Below are positions 25,485 through 36,463 of a stretch of DNA of 64,000 nucleotides, in pieces; position 1 is the stretch's first letter, and each line of letters begins with the position of its first letter. Below the pieces are notes generated by a model. That model worked only from the letters and a program-made list of their open reading frames with translations. It did not search any database and had not been told where the DNA came from. The stretch is from Dipetalonema caudispina (Eukaryota > Nematoda > Chromadorea > Rhabditida > Onchocercidae). The DNA lies in contig JABVXV010000075.1 in NCBI GenBank assembly GCA_013365325.1, forward strand, positions 124,001-188,000. The letters run 5' to 3'. The translations under genes and the position numbers were made by a program.

Positions 25485-27196
25485 ATGGATCGTCGAGGAG
25501 CATTTCAGAGTGGTTTCGGTAGCGGCAGTACCGGTAGTTTTGATAGTCACGCTTCAGTTGATCATTCTGAAAGATGGCCCAGGTATTTGAGCCAAACTAC
25601 TTTTCAATCAGAAAGAAATACTCAAGTTGCAATTATTTGCAAACCTTGACAAGCGAAATTCCTACCCTTGCGGTCAGTTTGCGCCTTATCTGACCTATTA
25701 AAAGTAAAAATTGAATTCCCCCGGTTTTTTTTTTTTTTTTTCATTAAAATTTACCTCCTCACTTTTTAAAAAATTGACTAGTTATAAAAGTTATTTTGCA
25801 AATTAACAAAATAGGAATTTAATTTAACATCATGACATCTCTTTAACATTCGAATAAATTTTTATGCATTGCATAAGATTCATTTGAAAGAGAAAATTGA
25901 TGTTTCAATCATTTTCTTTATATTTATTTCTCAACTAATTTTTCAACTTTTCTAACAGTCAAAGTTAACGGAGAAAATAACATTCGCTCGTCTTTATCGG
26001 TCTCCTTTTAAGAATTTCCATCTCTCAAATTTTTGAAGGAAAGTTTTGCAGTTCAACAAGAAGTCAAGGTGGTGGGCCACGGCGAGTAGGTAGTGGTTTA
26101 CGTCGTATAACGCTTGACTGGGATAAGCCATGGATTCCGGTAACAAAACTCGGTCGTTTGGTAAAGGATGGGCGAGTAGCTACAATCGAGGAAATTTATC
26201 GTAGATCGATACCTATTCTAGTCGGTTATCTTACGATTATAATTTAATAATAGCATATTGGTTAGTACGAAAACTATGTCATTTTTCCTTTCACAATTTT
26301 GAAATTTATATAATATGTTGAAAATTTGCATAATCAATTACCTATGATTCTCAATAAAAATTCTGTAACAAAAGAAACTTTCTAAATGACAAATTGTTGA
26401 ATCCTACACAGAGTTGCGCCAATTTAAATTTGCTTAAAGAAGAGGAAGAATTGCAGGAATACCAAATTGTGGACCTATTGGTGCCAAATCTGAAGGAGCA
26501 CGTGTTAAAAATTCTTCCGGTACAAAAGGAAGTTCGAAGTGGGTTGCGCACTCGATTTCGGGCATTTGTTGCCATTGGTGACAGGAATGGGCACGTCGGT
26601 CTTGGGATGCAGTGCGCAAAGCGTGTCAGCACTGCTATTAGACGTGCGATTTATCGCGCTAAGACAGCGGTGGTGCCCGTGCGACGGGCCTATTGGCATA
26701 CGGAACATGGCCTGCCTCATACTATACCCTGCAAGGTACTTGCCATGACCTATTTACCTTTTCTTTGTTTTTCAAGATTTAAATAGCCTACTCAATGTTA
26801 TTGATTTTACAAGAATCACAACTATTGCACCCAATAACAAGCTTGCAGTTTGGGTTTCGAAGCGGAACATTAAAAAGTAGCAAAAATTAAAATCTTAAAA
26901 ATTTTAATTGAAAAAACAAACAAGTTTAGATAATGGTTCGTTACTGTGATGTGCGAGTAACACTTTATCCAGCTCCTCGCGGTACCGGTATTAGTGCACC
27001 ACCCATAGTGCAGAAATTGCTGCACTTAGGTGGCATTCAGGATTGCTATACGTCAGCATCCAGTTATACAACGTTAGGTCCAGTTGCAAAAGCTACATTC
27101 CTCGCAATTCAACGTGCTTACTTGTTTGAACCGGAGAGTGAGGAGATTGATGAGGACAATGGGTTTCCGGAGTTGATGCCATTAGTTAACTCATGA
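25485..27196 (+). CDS. RPS2: Diverged paralog of cytosolic ribosomal protein S2 (uS5)
   Basis: Exons 25485-25582, 26052-26220, 26457-26735 and 26930-27196 keep frame and encode 270 aa, close to the usual 270-290. Recognisable uS5 landmarks appear in order: [113 protein letters not shown] and [12 protein letters not shown]. The N-terminal Gly/Arg-rich tail is present but short. Many positions that are nearly invariant in animal S2 differ: RRAY replaces [17 protein letters not shown] replaces the usual GRCGSVLVRLIPAP-type block, and the normal C-terminus gives way to an acidic tail ([13 protein letters not shown]). The canonical gene is normally among the most conserved in animals, so this is best read as a second, fast-evolving paralog that remains intact. 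It may join small ribosomal subunits in a restricted tissue or have a new role. The name refers to the family, not to the canonical gene. Confidence 0.85.
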
Positions 27197-28406
27197 TATT
27201 CACTATCCGAAACAAATCGTTGAAAAATTACTTATATGCCAAAGTTTTCCCACTTCTTCCGTATAAATTAAGATGCTTTGGCATAAGATGCATGTTTGAT
27301 CATTGCAGACATAGGAAGCTAATCTACTCGAAAAAACATTTTTTATCGATTATGATGTTGATTGTTTCTATCACTTTTGGAATATAATTTTTTGGCTTCG
27401 GAATAAGTTAATCGTAGTTACTGCCATTTCATTCCTTTGATACTTCAAAAGTTTACGAGCACTGTTGTTGAGGTTTCAAAGGTTTGAGTCAATAGTATTA
27501 TTTTTGAGTTTGCCTGTAAGATTTAAAAACCATTGATAGTCTATCATTTTACTTCATTTTCATTATCTAAAAAAGTTGAAATGATTCAGAAAAAATGTGC
27601 CATCACAGATTTCTTAACGCGTTCATTTGGACATCCTATTTCACGTTAAATTCTATTTGTTATTTGTAAAAAATTTTCTTCTCTATTTTAATTCTAAATA
27701 CAAATCTCGAAATTTAAATCCTTCAATTGTTTCAGTCCAGAATTCAGTCTTACCATGTGATGAATATAGAGCTTTTTTTGGTATTACTATTCCTCTTTCT
27801 AGGGAAGCTAATTTTGTACACTTCATTTAGTTCTGTCGAACTAGAATCTTTTATTGCGTTATTGCCTCTTTGTGTTTAGTACATATAAAATAAATTTTTC
27901 TGCAGTAACATCTCTTTGTGTCATTGAATTGGACACTTTATGCCCAAGCTATTTTGCTTATCTGATCGCACCATTAACTATTTAACAGAACTAATTGAAA
28001 TAAAAACAATTGAATTTACACAATTTACCTGTTTCCAGAACAAAATCTTTCTTGAAATCATCCATTAATTGGTGTTGAATGTAACTATAGACTAACTCAG
28101 CGCCAACAAAGATCCTTCAGATATCCGATTTTGAATAACTTTTCAATTTGAGATCTTCTCTTTTCACCCCGCAATACCAAAAGTTACTGAATCCTCTTTT
28201 CTAGACAACATATTAAAGCTTCGTACTTCTAAACTCCTTCAAAAATACAAAACGTGCCATTGAATCAACGCCATCATTCTTTGCAATTCATGTTTATCTG
28301 TACTTTGTTTTCAGGAAAATGCAAAATTTTCGAAGTTTCCTTATGTATCAACTAATCTCTTTTTTTACTTAATGACGTGTGGCTCTATTTTCCTACAACT
28401 TTCTAG
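27197..28406. other. Intergenic, no gene seen
   Basis: Space between two plus-strand genes. No supported exon. It ends with the acceptor-like TTTCTAG directly before the ATG of the phosphatase gene. Confidence 0.5.
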
Positions 28407-31400
28407 ATGACTAATCGTGTACGATCGCTTGCAACTCGAGTCACTGCAAGCTTGTCAACAGTTCCGCCACTTTCGTCTTCTGCTACTGCAATTGTAATTA
28501 TCAAACTTCTTCCGTTTGAAAAATTTAGTCATAATTCTAATTTGTATAATACTCTAGATTGCTTAAGCAATATTATCAGGAAGAAAAATGATTTTCCAGC
28601 GTAATGATGAGATGATTATTAAGGATCCTTCTTTGAAACGAATCGGATCGTTCACGTCACATTTACATCAATTTACTGTTGTATCGCCTATCAAACATCA
28701 TTCTCCGGTTGAAAATGGTGAGCATTTCTTAGTGTTGTCAGAATTACTAATCATTCAATATCATCTTACTTCTTTCAACAACAATATCTATAAAAAATTC
28801 AGCGAGTAGGTTGGATAAAAACACGGTGATTTATTTTCAAGTCCTGTTCAAAATTTCATTCAGAAGGTGTACGTCTGCCTCGTTGTACAGCGCCTTTACG
28901 GTGATTATCCAGATAGCATTGATAACCACTGTAACATCGATAATCTCAACATTTTCTGTGCATTTTAACTTAACTTTTCTCTCCTCAAATCTTGCAATTC
29001 TCATGCGTTGTACCACAAAAATTTTTAGAACTTTTGGAATACCATCATCTTGCCAACCGCATGCACTATTTTTATAACTGAAATTTTGAGAATTAAAAAG
29101 TACCACTCAATTTTAAACTCATTTTCACCTCATTAATCAGAATATGTTTGACTTCCAACATTCATTATCTTTATAACTTTTTGACTAATGAAACGCACTG
29201 CCAAATTATGTTTTTGTAATGTTGAAAAGTTTCCTTTTCCGATTAGTGAGTGCTAATAACGTATAGATAAGATTTTCGCTTAATTCTCTGAATAAAGATT
29301 GCAGTTTCAGTTTCAAGTCCAGGAAGTCCAAAATCGAATAGTTCTGTGGATGCTACCCAAGAGGAAAACATAGCGCTTGCAAATAAAGCTGCAGCAAATC
29401 AGTATTTTACATATGACGTCAACCATGCGCAACTCAGGTTCATCTCCGTGCCCTTTACAAATTTTTCGGAGCAAACAATTTACAAAGAACATTTAGAATA
29501 TCGAAACTGAATGAAACTTTTTACAAAATTTTGGCACAATAATAGTAGTAATCCAATAAAGAATAGAAACTGAATTTTACAATCCATCTCACATCTTTTT
29601 TCGTAAGGATTGAACATGTTCTTTTTGGATACTAAGGATGAGCAAATTAGGAAAGGGTTCACTCAAATTAGAAAAATTATTGGGTAAAAATGGGAGGATA
29701 ACTTACCTCTCCTTACTTACATCTCAGTTTATTGTCGTTGTTGTCTCGCTCCATTCAACAATTTTTCAGAATAACGATACTTGGTCCTGGTGGAGTTACT
29801 ATCCCGGAAGTGGATCGGCTAAGGTACTTGATACCAGATGGAACAATTACCGTGATGTGTTTAACTTGGAATGTTGCCTCAAGAGTTATTACAAATTTTC
29901 TCTTTTTTTTTCCCCATTGAATCGATGAATTTCTTTGCAACTTCAGTAATTTGAATTATTTCGAGTTCCGAAAAATTTCTTCTGCTTCAGATGCCTCTGA
30001 AAGCTAATAGAGGACATTAATTTATACTGGTCAGGATAAATCTAAATTACGTTTTTTAGTCACAAAATCATTTATCGGAAATCGAGAAATTGCTTACAAA
30101 TGAACAACCCACAGATAGAGCCGATCTGATTTGTTTATGTTTTCAAGAGCTTCCATCAATAAATGCGTTGGTTTTTTTTTTCCTTTTCATTTTCAGCTTC
30201 TTGTATTATTGTTTTCTGAGTTTGTTGCAGTAAAATAAAGAAACTGAAGTAAAATTTCTAAATTTATAGATATTATCATCAGGAAACGGTGAAGTTATTG
30301 GCCAAAGCTGTTGAAGATACACACCTGATATTTTGTTGGGTACGAAAATGGTCACAAATGGTGATTGTTTTTATTCGGGAACCTCTGACTGCATACACCT
30401 CAAGTTTGTCATTCTACTGTGTTTGTTAATAAGCTATTTTAGAGCGCTTTGGATGTTGGAAATTGAGGACTTTATAGGACCTAAAATATGGCTTAAATTT
30501 AAATTTTTAAAAGGTTTCAGTTAAATCTTACATTTACTATTAGTCAGATATGAATCGGACACTTTTAAGTACTTATTTCATTTCACTTATCTATGTACCA
30601 CTGGAATTCAAGCATAACTTTGCAGCTCCGGAATGGCAATTCGTCTCTTGCAGTCCAATTGTTAAACCGGTTCGAACGAAAGGAGCGATTGCCGTTTTCT
30701 TTCGAATTTTCCAGACATCGGTCATTTTTGTGACCTGTCACATGACTCGTTAGTTTTGTTTATTACACCACTTATTGATGAGTGAAGCATCAGATCAGCA
30801 AATCAAAAGTTAAATAGACAAATTTAGTGGATCAGTTCAAGGATTAGCAGCAGAATTAAGTACATGTTGAATAAATGGATGGAAGATTTTGAACAGTATC
30901 TTTAATCGGGACTTATCACGATGCGAAATTTGTAACAACTCGACATCGGTTGGTTCAGTTGAGTTTAATCCTCGTTTATTACAATGTAAGGATTCAGAAT
31001 TGTTTTAGATGGACCAGTATTGAATCGTATATGTGATTATTCGAAAATCTGTGGTTCACTGCGATTTTCAGCGCTGAGAAAAGACGGTACACCACCTTCT
31101 TCAGGAGTAAAACAAGCAGATTGTGTAAGTTTCGATAGTAAATCTTCGATTTTATATTGGTGCCAAAATATAAATTGAAATTTGCAAATTTTTATATGTA
31201 TTTAGTTAATTTTAAGGAAAAGAAGGATGTTATTGTTTCCGTAATTGAGGAGTAATTATGTCCATGCAAAATTATCACTGAAATTCAAATCCTTACAGGT
31301 TTTCTGGTTGGGAGATTTGAACTTTCGACTTCGAAGTAGGGAGCGAGTTGATGCATTGGATTCACAAAGTAAAAAGCAGGAAAATATGATGAATTCCTAC

Positions 31401-31877
31401 TTCGATCAATTACTTATTGACGATGAGTTAACATTAGAAAGATGTAAAGGTCTGTTTTTGAATTGTCTATTTACCGCTTTTCGTTGGGATTCATTATTTC
31501 ATGTTTTCTAAAGGTTGTAAACAATTTGTTCCATTTTCAGGCAATGTTTTTGAAGGTTTTAATGAGGCTTATATCAATTTCCCACCTACGCATAAGTTTA
31601 TTCTTGGTACCAACAATTATGTTAACGATCGTATTCCATCATATACGGTATGAATTTATGAATTTATGCAATTTCAGCGCATTGAACGAAGGGAACTTAG
31701 AATTTCATTGTTTCATTTATATCAGCTATCACTTTTTAGGATCGAATTTTGTATTATGCAAAAGAATCAAGTCGGATAAGACCTGGGAAATATAATTGCT
31801 TGTGGGAAGAGAATGCTTCTGATCACAAGCCCGTTTATGGATTTTTCACTATGCGTGTTTTAGAACAGCGGTACTAA
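28407..31877 (+). CDS. INPP5E: Inositol-polyphosphate 5-phosphatase, INPP5E type
   Basis: Predicted to remove the 5-phosphate from phosphoinositides such as PI(4,5)P2 or PI(3,4,5)P3. Exons: 28407-28493, 28600-28717, 28864-28884, 29305-29437, 29770-29884, 30060-30166, 30270-30403, 30626-30748, one or two unresolved exons in 30818-30985, then 31009-31124, 31299-31449, 31541-31647 and 31740-31877. The first ~140 residues are Ser-rich and unstructured. The catalytic domain then shows every signature in order: ITVMCLTWNV (from GTWN), CFQELPS (metal-binding Glu), KGAIAVFF, VTCHMT (His), VFWLGDLNFRL, FPPTHKF, PSYTDRILY and SDHKPVYG. The pattern PSYTDR(V/I)LY and SDH(R/K)PVYG is closest to INPP5E. 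It probably acts at cilia or signalling membranes (family knowledge). A Cys-containing segment (RCEIC..ICDYSKIC) sits before the WLGDLNF motif. The frame between 30748 and 30985 could not be closed by eye. The ATG follows an acceptor-like CTTTCTAG with no leader. Confidence 0.88.
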
Positions 31878-33283
31878 TGTGATGGAATAAAACCGCTTGT
31901 AAATATTGATATTGCATTCTTCTAAGCATGAAGTTTTTTTTAAATGATTGCAATATCAAAACTATGGAATGTTCAGTACAGTGTTTACCTTCTTTCTCTC
32001 AATCAGCATGCTGTTCGCATGATATCAAGACATTTGCATAAGATTTAATATTTAAAGTTGTGCTATCCACTTATTGCATTTTATTTATCTCTGTGAAATT
32101 ATAAGTATGAATGAGAGCAACTTCAGTTGTTAAAAAATTAATAGAATGAATCCTCATTGTATTCAAATTTCACACTGATTTTAATTTTGATTATCAGCTA
32201 TTACTCATATTTATTGAATATCTGTACATAAAATGCTTACACGCTACAATATCCGCCATTTTCAGCTATGGTTACTTAATATTGATGTTTACAAATACTC
32301 ATCAAAGGTTGTTGTACTAACTTACTGCAAAAGAGTGCTGGTCTCATTTCTTATAGTAGATCTTGTCATTCATTAGTTCTTTTTGCATCAAGTTCGTTAC
32401 AATCCCTGATCCTTCCTTCCTTTTCTAGATGCGTTTTTTGCATCCTTTGCAGAGCAACTTGTTGGAAATCTTTGTCCTGGTACTGCCAGTTTTTGAAATC
32501 TTTCAGGAAGAAAGCCTGATTCTAATAAAGAGCTATCAGGTAATTTGATGGAATGGAACAAATTCTTCAATTACTTTGATGATTTAGTGTCCAGAGTACC
32601 TCCGATAGTGTCTTGCATTGTTTGAAAAAAAATTGCTGTCATTTTTCATGCAATCGATCCTACAGCATCATTACAGCTTCGATTTTTGACGAATTGTTGG
32701 AATAGTTTCTTTGTTGCGAATTTATTGAATCTAAACATTTCTTTCTTTGAGCTTGGAAAATTGCTTGTATCAAAAAAATACGGTGAAATATTATACAGTC
32801 GTTTCACAAATGTTAATACATTATTTTTTTCTTCTCTTATTGTAATTTGTACTTTCCATCTTCAGAACATTCAAATTTCATTCATTTAACTTCCTTCAAA
32901 ATGGAGAGAAATTGTCAAACTGGACAATAATAATAGTAATCCAATCTTTCTAAAAACCTTAGAACTTCCATAACTCTGATAGAAATACAAACATTCTAAA
33001 GTTCACTGCATTTTAAATTATTTTCATCAATCGCGGATATGCATTCAAAGCAATCATCATGTGCATCAAAATGTAAATAAAATTTTATTTCAATTATTCC
33101 TCATATTGAAGTTTGCACTCCGGGCAAATTTCTAAGTTTAACTTCCAGCTGCGATAAGCATTTCAAAACAATAGAAATAGCATATTTCAACGATTTGTGA
33201 ATTCTTTCAGCTCATCCTTGAATATCTTTTAAAATTGGAAATTTGAAACGCGCGGTATTTGCACAGAATATCGAAGATATAGC
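31878..33283. other. Mostly intergenic, with a doubtful coding-like patch
   Basis: The 3' flank of the phosphatase gene. Between about 32430 and 32620 the plus strand has an acceptor-like CTTTTCTAG followed by two overlapping open frames, one containing GRKPDSNKELSGNLMEWNKF. No credible gene start or homolog was found, so no gene is called. Confidence 0.35.
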
Positions 33284-33862
33284 TGTCGCGAAAGTTATTC
33301 GAGTAACCTTCGCGAAGGATGGAATAATATATCTCTTGTAATTAAATTAATTGACGTTTGTTTAGTAATGAACTGATTCATTCCATTGTTAACATAAATC
33401 CTTTAACTTATACTCATTCTTATCTAAGATGAGATTATTAACACAATACGTCTTTGTCATTTGTGGTTAGGAAAGGTCAACTTCAAATCCAAACAATGTA
33501 CTGTCCTTTGTTTATATGTTTTCAATAACGTATGTCCTTTATTTCATATGCTTAAGCTAAGATTGTAAAACATTGTCTTTTGTGTCATATGTTTACGCCA
33601 GGGTTAAAACAATGCTTCCTGTAGACCACTCCCACTAACTTATTCACCTATTTAACCGATCTACCTTCGGACCTGAAACAGATATCACAATTGGGTTGAC
33701 TCCGAGCAGTCGCTATTGGATCGACTCTCTCAAATTCAATTTACGTGTTATTCTGACTAAATTTTACTGTTAATAATATATCTTGGAAATAAATTACTGG
33801 TTCGATTCTCTGTATCGACACAAATCAGAAATCAGCCAGAAAATCAATCAACTTTCACTACA
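33284..33862. mobile_element. Solo LTR-like element, copy 2
   Basis: A second copy of the element at 10836-11501, in the same relative orientation, with the same TGTCGCGAAAG start and CTTTCACTACA end. Long stretches are nearly identical, for example the segment with CATATGCTTAAGCTAAGATT. The flanks read ATAGC before and GTAGC after: four of five bases match as a 5-bp target duplication, or TAGC matches exactly if the duplication is 4 bp and the element ends in an extra G. It lacks the 78-bp tandem duplication of copy 1. No internal retroelement genes adjoin it. Confidence 0.75.
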
Positions 33863-33867
33863 GTAGC

Positions 33868-36463
33868 CTCTACATTCAATGCAATTGAATCTGTTTGTTT
33901 CTATTAGTAGCTGAAATTCAGTTTTTTTTTTTTTTTGAAGATGGATAAAAAAGAAGACAAAACGACCAAACTAGAGTGCTACAATAAATTTCGATGAAAG
34001 GAAATTTGAATTGAGATTTAAATTTTACTCAATTGAAAAATTCTTGATTATTTATCAGCTTTCTTGGAGTTCTATAATTTATTATAGCAGGAAACGATGT
34101 GCAAATGTATGCTGCGGTTGGAAATTTCCAGACTAATTACATAGCACATATGATTACCAGTATCATTCAGATCTTGTCGTTCAACTTCTTTAAAATAAGC
34201 AAACATTTAAGGAGAGAAATTTTCGGCTAAAAAAGAAGTCTTTAGAATTGAGTTAAAAATGATGATACAAAGCAACAAAAGTTATCATATTGAAATATGA
34301 CATACCAATCAGCAAACAAAACATGGCTGCTCGAGATAAAAACAAAAATTACGAAGCTTTCAAATTCAAATTAATTTAGTGCATTGGTTTAATTAGAAGA
34401 CCTACAAAATGTGATAGTTCATATGACTTGATCCCGATCAGTTGGAAAAGTTGGAGACCCCAGAAGATGAAATGTCTAATTTTGATTCAGTCATCGTTCA
34501 TGGCATTAACTGATGCTCTCTTTCACAATACTATGTAAGTTTCGGGAATTATCTCAAAATATATGTCGGAATTACATTTCTTACTCCGTACTGTCATACA
34601 GTCACAATTGAAGAGCTGAAGAGTGGCTGTCAGAATTATATTTCGGACTTTGTCTGACAATTTTCCCAGCTTTCGAGTGATCTTTTTTGACTTTAAGATT
34701 TCAACACTGATCTTGCTCATTTAAAGATTTGAAATATTTCACGAGTTGCCGGATGCAAAATAACGACCACATGATGTTTGCAGTAGGAATTATAAACTAT
34801 TGGTAAGTTTAGCATTTATTTCAGCTTGCTAAGAAATTTCAACTGGCTATTCCTTGTAGATAACAGTAAGAGAGAATATTGTTGTAGTTTCTGAGGAACA
34901 CTCCACTTGTCACTTTCTTACTTTTTTTATTTTATCATATCGATGAAATAGATATTCAAATAAAATTATATAAGAAAAATCAAAGATCTAAGGTACAGCG
35001 AAAAAATAGAATTATTTCTTGGCAATTTTACTCTAGAATTGTTAAGCCGATTTGTTTATTAGCATATCACCGAATAAAAAGCTCAGGTATTTTGAAGGCC
35101 ATGAATACAAAATTGAATTAAAAAGACAAAAGTCGGAAGAGAAAAAGTATTGTCAACTTTTGATTGTCAGATAATGAAAAACCTTTACTTAGGTTCAGGG
35201 AACTGAAGTTGCGTTGTTGGTCAATGACAAGTTTTTTCCGCATTTTACTTCTCTGGCATCCTTCTGTAATGTTACCGTTATTATTAAGAATTAAACTGGG
35301 AATTAGTATAGGAATATACATATTTGATTTGGTACGACCCATTTCGTGATTGACTAATATGCTTTACTGTTTGAACGGTCAATAATGCTAGCCTTGGTGA
35401 TGTAGCAAAAGAATATCCTCACCGAACCACATAAGAGTTGAAATGCTACTAAGGTTCCTAATAAGAGATTAAATTGTATACACTTGGCTTATTACTTTTT
35501 TATGCAAGCAGTTGCTAATCAAAGATCTTATTATTTTTTCCTCTGGCCTTGTCCACAAATTTGCTCTTCTTCCTTTTTTTTTCCATTCAAGTGACTTTGA
35601 TTAGATGCATTTGATTTCTGCGAATTCTTTATGGCATGAAATGGTCCATGCAGTTTGATAAGAATTTTATTCATTTTTATGAGTTTATTTATATGTATAT
35701 TCAAAGTTTTCAACAAGTTAATAAATTTCAAACAATATCATTCATCATATAAGGAATGAGTTATTTAAAGTCAAATTCAGAATTTGTTATAATTTTTGGT
35801 GAAAAAGCAAAATCATTTTTGAAGCAATGAGACAAAAAAAAAAAAAGTGAAAGTTAAATAGATCTAAGAAATGCTTTTCAAAAGGGACAATTGAGAATGA
35901 ATATTATCATACAATATTAGAACATCAACAATTTACCTGAATATATTCAACATAGAAACCTCAATTTACAAATATTTACAAATATCAATGCAAATGCTGA
36001 CCTTCTTGAAGCAGTGATAAAAAGATTAAGCTTTTAATAGCTTGGATAAAATTTGTAATAAGGTATATTTCAAAATGATAACAAAATTTTAAACACATTT
36101 TCAAAGATCACAAAGTATATCACTGATAGCAATATGGAATCAATTGAGCGGAACAGCCAAAGAAGCCAATAACTTCTTCAGTTTTTTATTGCCAAAAACA
36201 GATTACAAGCAATATCAGTATCCATTCATAAGTTCCTATATTGCTCAGTCAACTTAGCTAATTAATATCAAACCTTTTCTGCACATCTGTTATATTTTTC
36301 CTTCGCTTTAACGATGATTTCTTAAATTATTATTACCTTTTCAATCATTATCTTCTTCATCGTCCGAATCTAAACTCTACGTAAGATGAAATTTCTTAGT
36401 TTAAGATACAAGGATTCTGAATATAATTGCTTCAAAAAAGAGGAAAAGATGAATAAAGTATAA
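33868..36463. other. Intergenic; one weak small frame
   Basis: No well-supported gene. A 65-codon minus-strand frame at 34523-34720 has protein-like composition near its start (KKITRKLGKLSDKVRNIIL) and an internal GT donor, but no partner exon or homolog was found. A run of T occurs at 33919-33933. Near 36330 the minus strand reads LDSDDEEDND before a stop, behind an acceptor-like AG. This could be an alternative last exon of gene A, but the phase does not fit the visible donor. Confidence 0.35.

Noticed and set aside
33795..33815. tRNA B-box-like GGTTCGATTCT in copy 2 of the LTR-like element
   Set aside because: No cloverleaf, A-box or acceptor stem surrounds it, and it is part of the repeated element.
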